From the NCBI GenBank assembly GCA_905193725.1, contig CAJJPW010000155.1, positions 1 to 5,343 of the forward strand: a stretch of DNA of 5,343 nt, in the 5' to 3' direction. Positions within the stretch are counted from its first letter, which is position 1, and every line of letters starts with the position of its first letter. Below are positions 5,126-5,343 of this stretch, in pieces. This DNA comes from an uncultured Eubacteriales bacterium (lineage in GTDB: Bacteria; Bacillota; Clostridia; Christensenellales; Christensenellaceae). Made by a program: the position numbers and the translations under genes. The notes below the pieces were generated by a model, which was given only the letters and a program-made list of their open reading frames with translations, did not search any database and had not been told where the DNA came from.

Positions 5126-5343
5126 ATCCGTTTACCTCCTTCCAGCACTGGGGATCGGGGGCGTACATACTGCCGTGATACCCGGCGGCCACAGCGGGGC
5201 AGCCCCGGCAAAAGCGCAGCAGCTCGCACTTGGCGCACTTCTCAAACTTGTCATACTGGCGGAACTTGTCATACTGTTCGCCGGTGAACAGGCCGTAGAG
5301 GTCGTCGGTGAGGGCACTGCCCACTTTGCTCTCCATCCGGCGG
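5118..5343 (-). CDS. Radical SAM/SPASM enzyme, C-terminal end (cut by window edge)
   Basis: Only the last 74 or so codons are present; the frame stays open to the right edge, so the ATG at 5336 is an internal methionine (preceded by Arg-Arg). The piece shows a SPASM-type auxiliary cluster domain: KCAKCELLRFCRGCPA supplies four cysteines in a CxxC...CxxC arrangement, and a fifth follows in DPQCW near the end. This arrangement is typical of anaerobic sulfatase-maturase-like and peptide-modifying radical SAM proteins, where it binds auxiliary [4Fe-4S] clusters. The radical SAM CxxxCxxC core should lie beyond the window and cannot be confirmed. The stop TGA overlaps the nitroreductase start by 8 nt, so it heads or precedes the same operon. 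The substrate is unknown. Confidence 0.83.
   Translation of the reverse strand, partial: RRMESKVGSALTDDLYGLFTGEQYDKFRQYDKFEKCAKCELLRFCRGCPAVAAGYHGSMYAPDPQCWKEVNGYE
5245..5276. repeat. 14-nt direct repeat inside the radical SAM gene
   Basis: AACTTGTCATACTG occurs at 5245-5258 and 5263-5276, a period of 18 nt. In protein it gives a doubled QYDKF (QYDKFRQYDKFE) just before the SPASM cysteines. The period is a multiple of three, so the frame is kept. Confidence 0.7.

Overview
The window looks like a chromosomal segment of an anaerobic, gut-type Firmicute (Clostridia, Lachnospiraceae-like). This rests on strong AGGAGG-type ribosome binding sites, consensus sigma-A promoters, Fe-S and flavin enzymes typical of anaerobes, a relic of an IS481-type transposase common in gut Clostridia, and a macrodomain-linked sirtuin. 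The genus is an inference. The AT-rich left part and the more GC-rich right part differ visibly in base composition.

Layout. 68-528: a single-gene unit with a near-consensus promoter, an MIF-like tautomerase and a hairpin terminator. 564-665: a run of inverted repeats between convergent genes, ending in a 28-bp palindrome that serves as terminator for the next gene. 689-1063 (minus): a cold-shock protein gene with a TTGACA/TATACT promoter and a predicted leader of about 124 nt that contains a long hairpin followed by a U-run. 1186-1813: a decayed IS481-family transposase with several frameshifts and stops and no 3' half. 1840-1918: a degenerate tRNA relic. 1954-2030: an intact tRNA-Arg(CCU) with encoded CCA and a terminator. 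2057-2252: no intact gene, only a short unidentified open tail on the minus strand.

The right half (2253-5343, minus strand) is one tightly packed five-gene operon. In transcription order it holds the C-terminal SPASM end of a radical SAM enzyme (cut by the window edge), a nitroreductase-family flavoprotein, a PNPOx-like flavin-binding domain fused to a 2[4Fe-4S] ferredoxin, a SirTM-associated macrodomain protein, and a class M sirtuin (SirTM). Stops and starts overlap or lie 1-24 nt apart. The sirtuin/macrodomain pair is the known writer/eraser couple of reversible protein ADP-ribosylation, which in staphylococci and streptococci acts on a lipoylated GcvH-like carrier. Here no GcvH-L or LplA2 gene is visible. 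The pair instead sits directly behind flavin and Fe-S redox genes, which suggests a redox-linked ADP-ribosylation module whose target may be encoded elsewhere or may be different.
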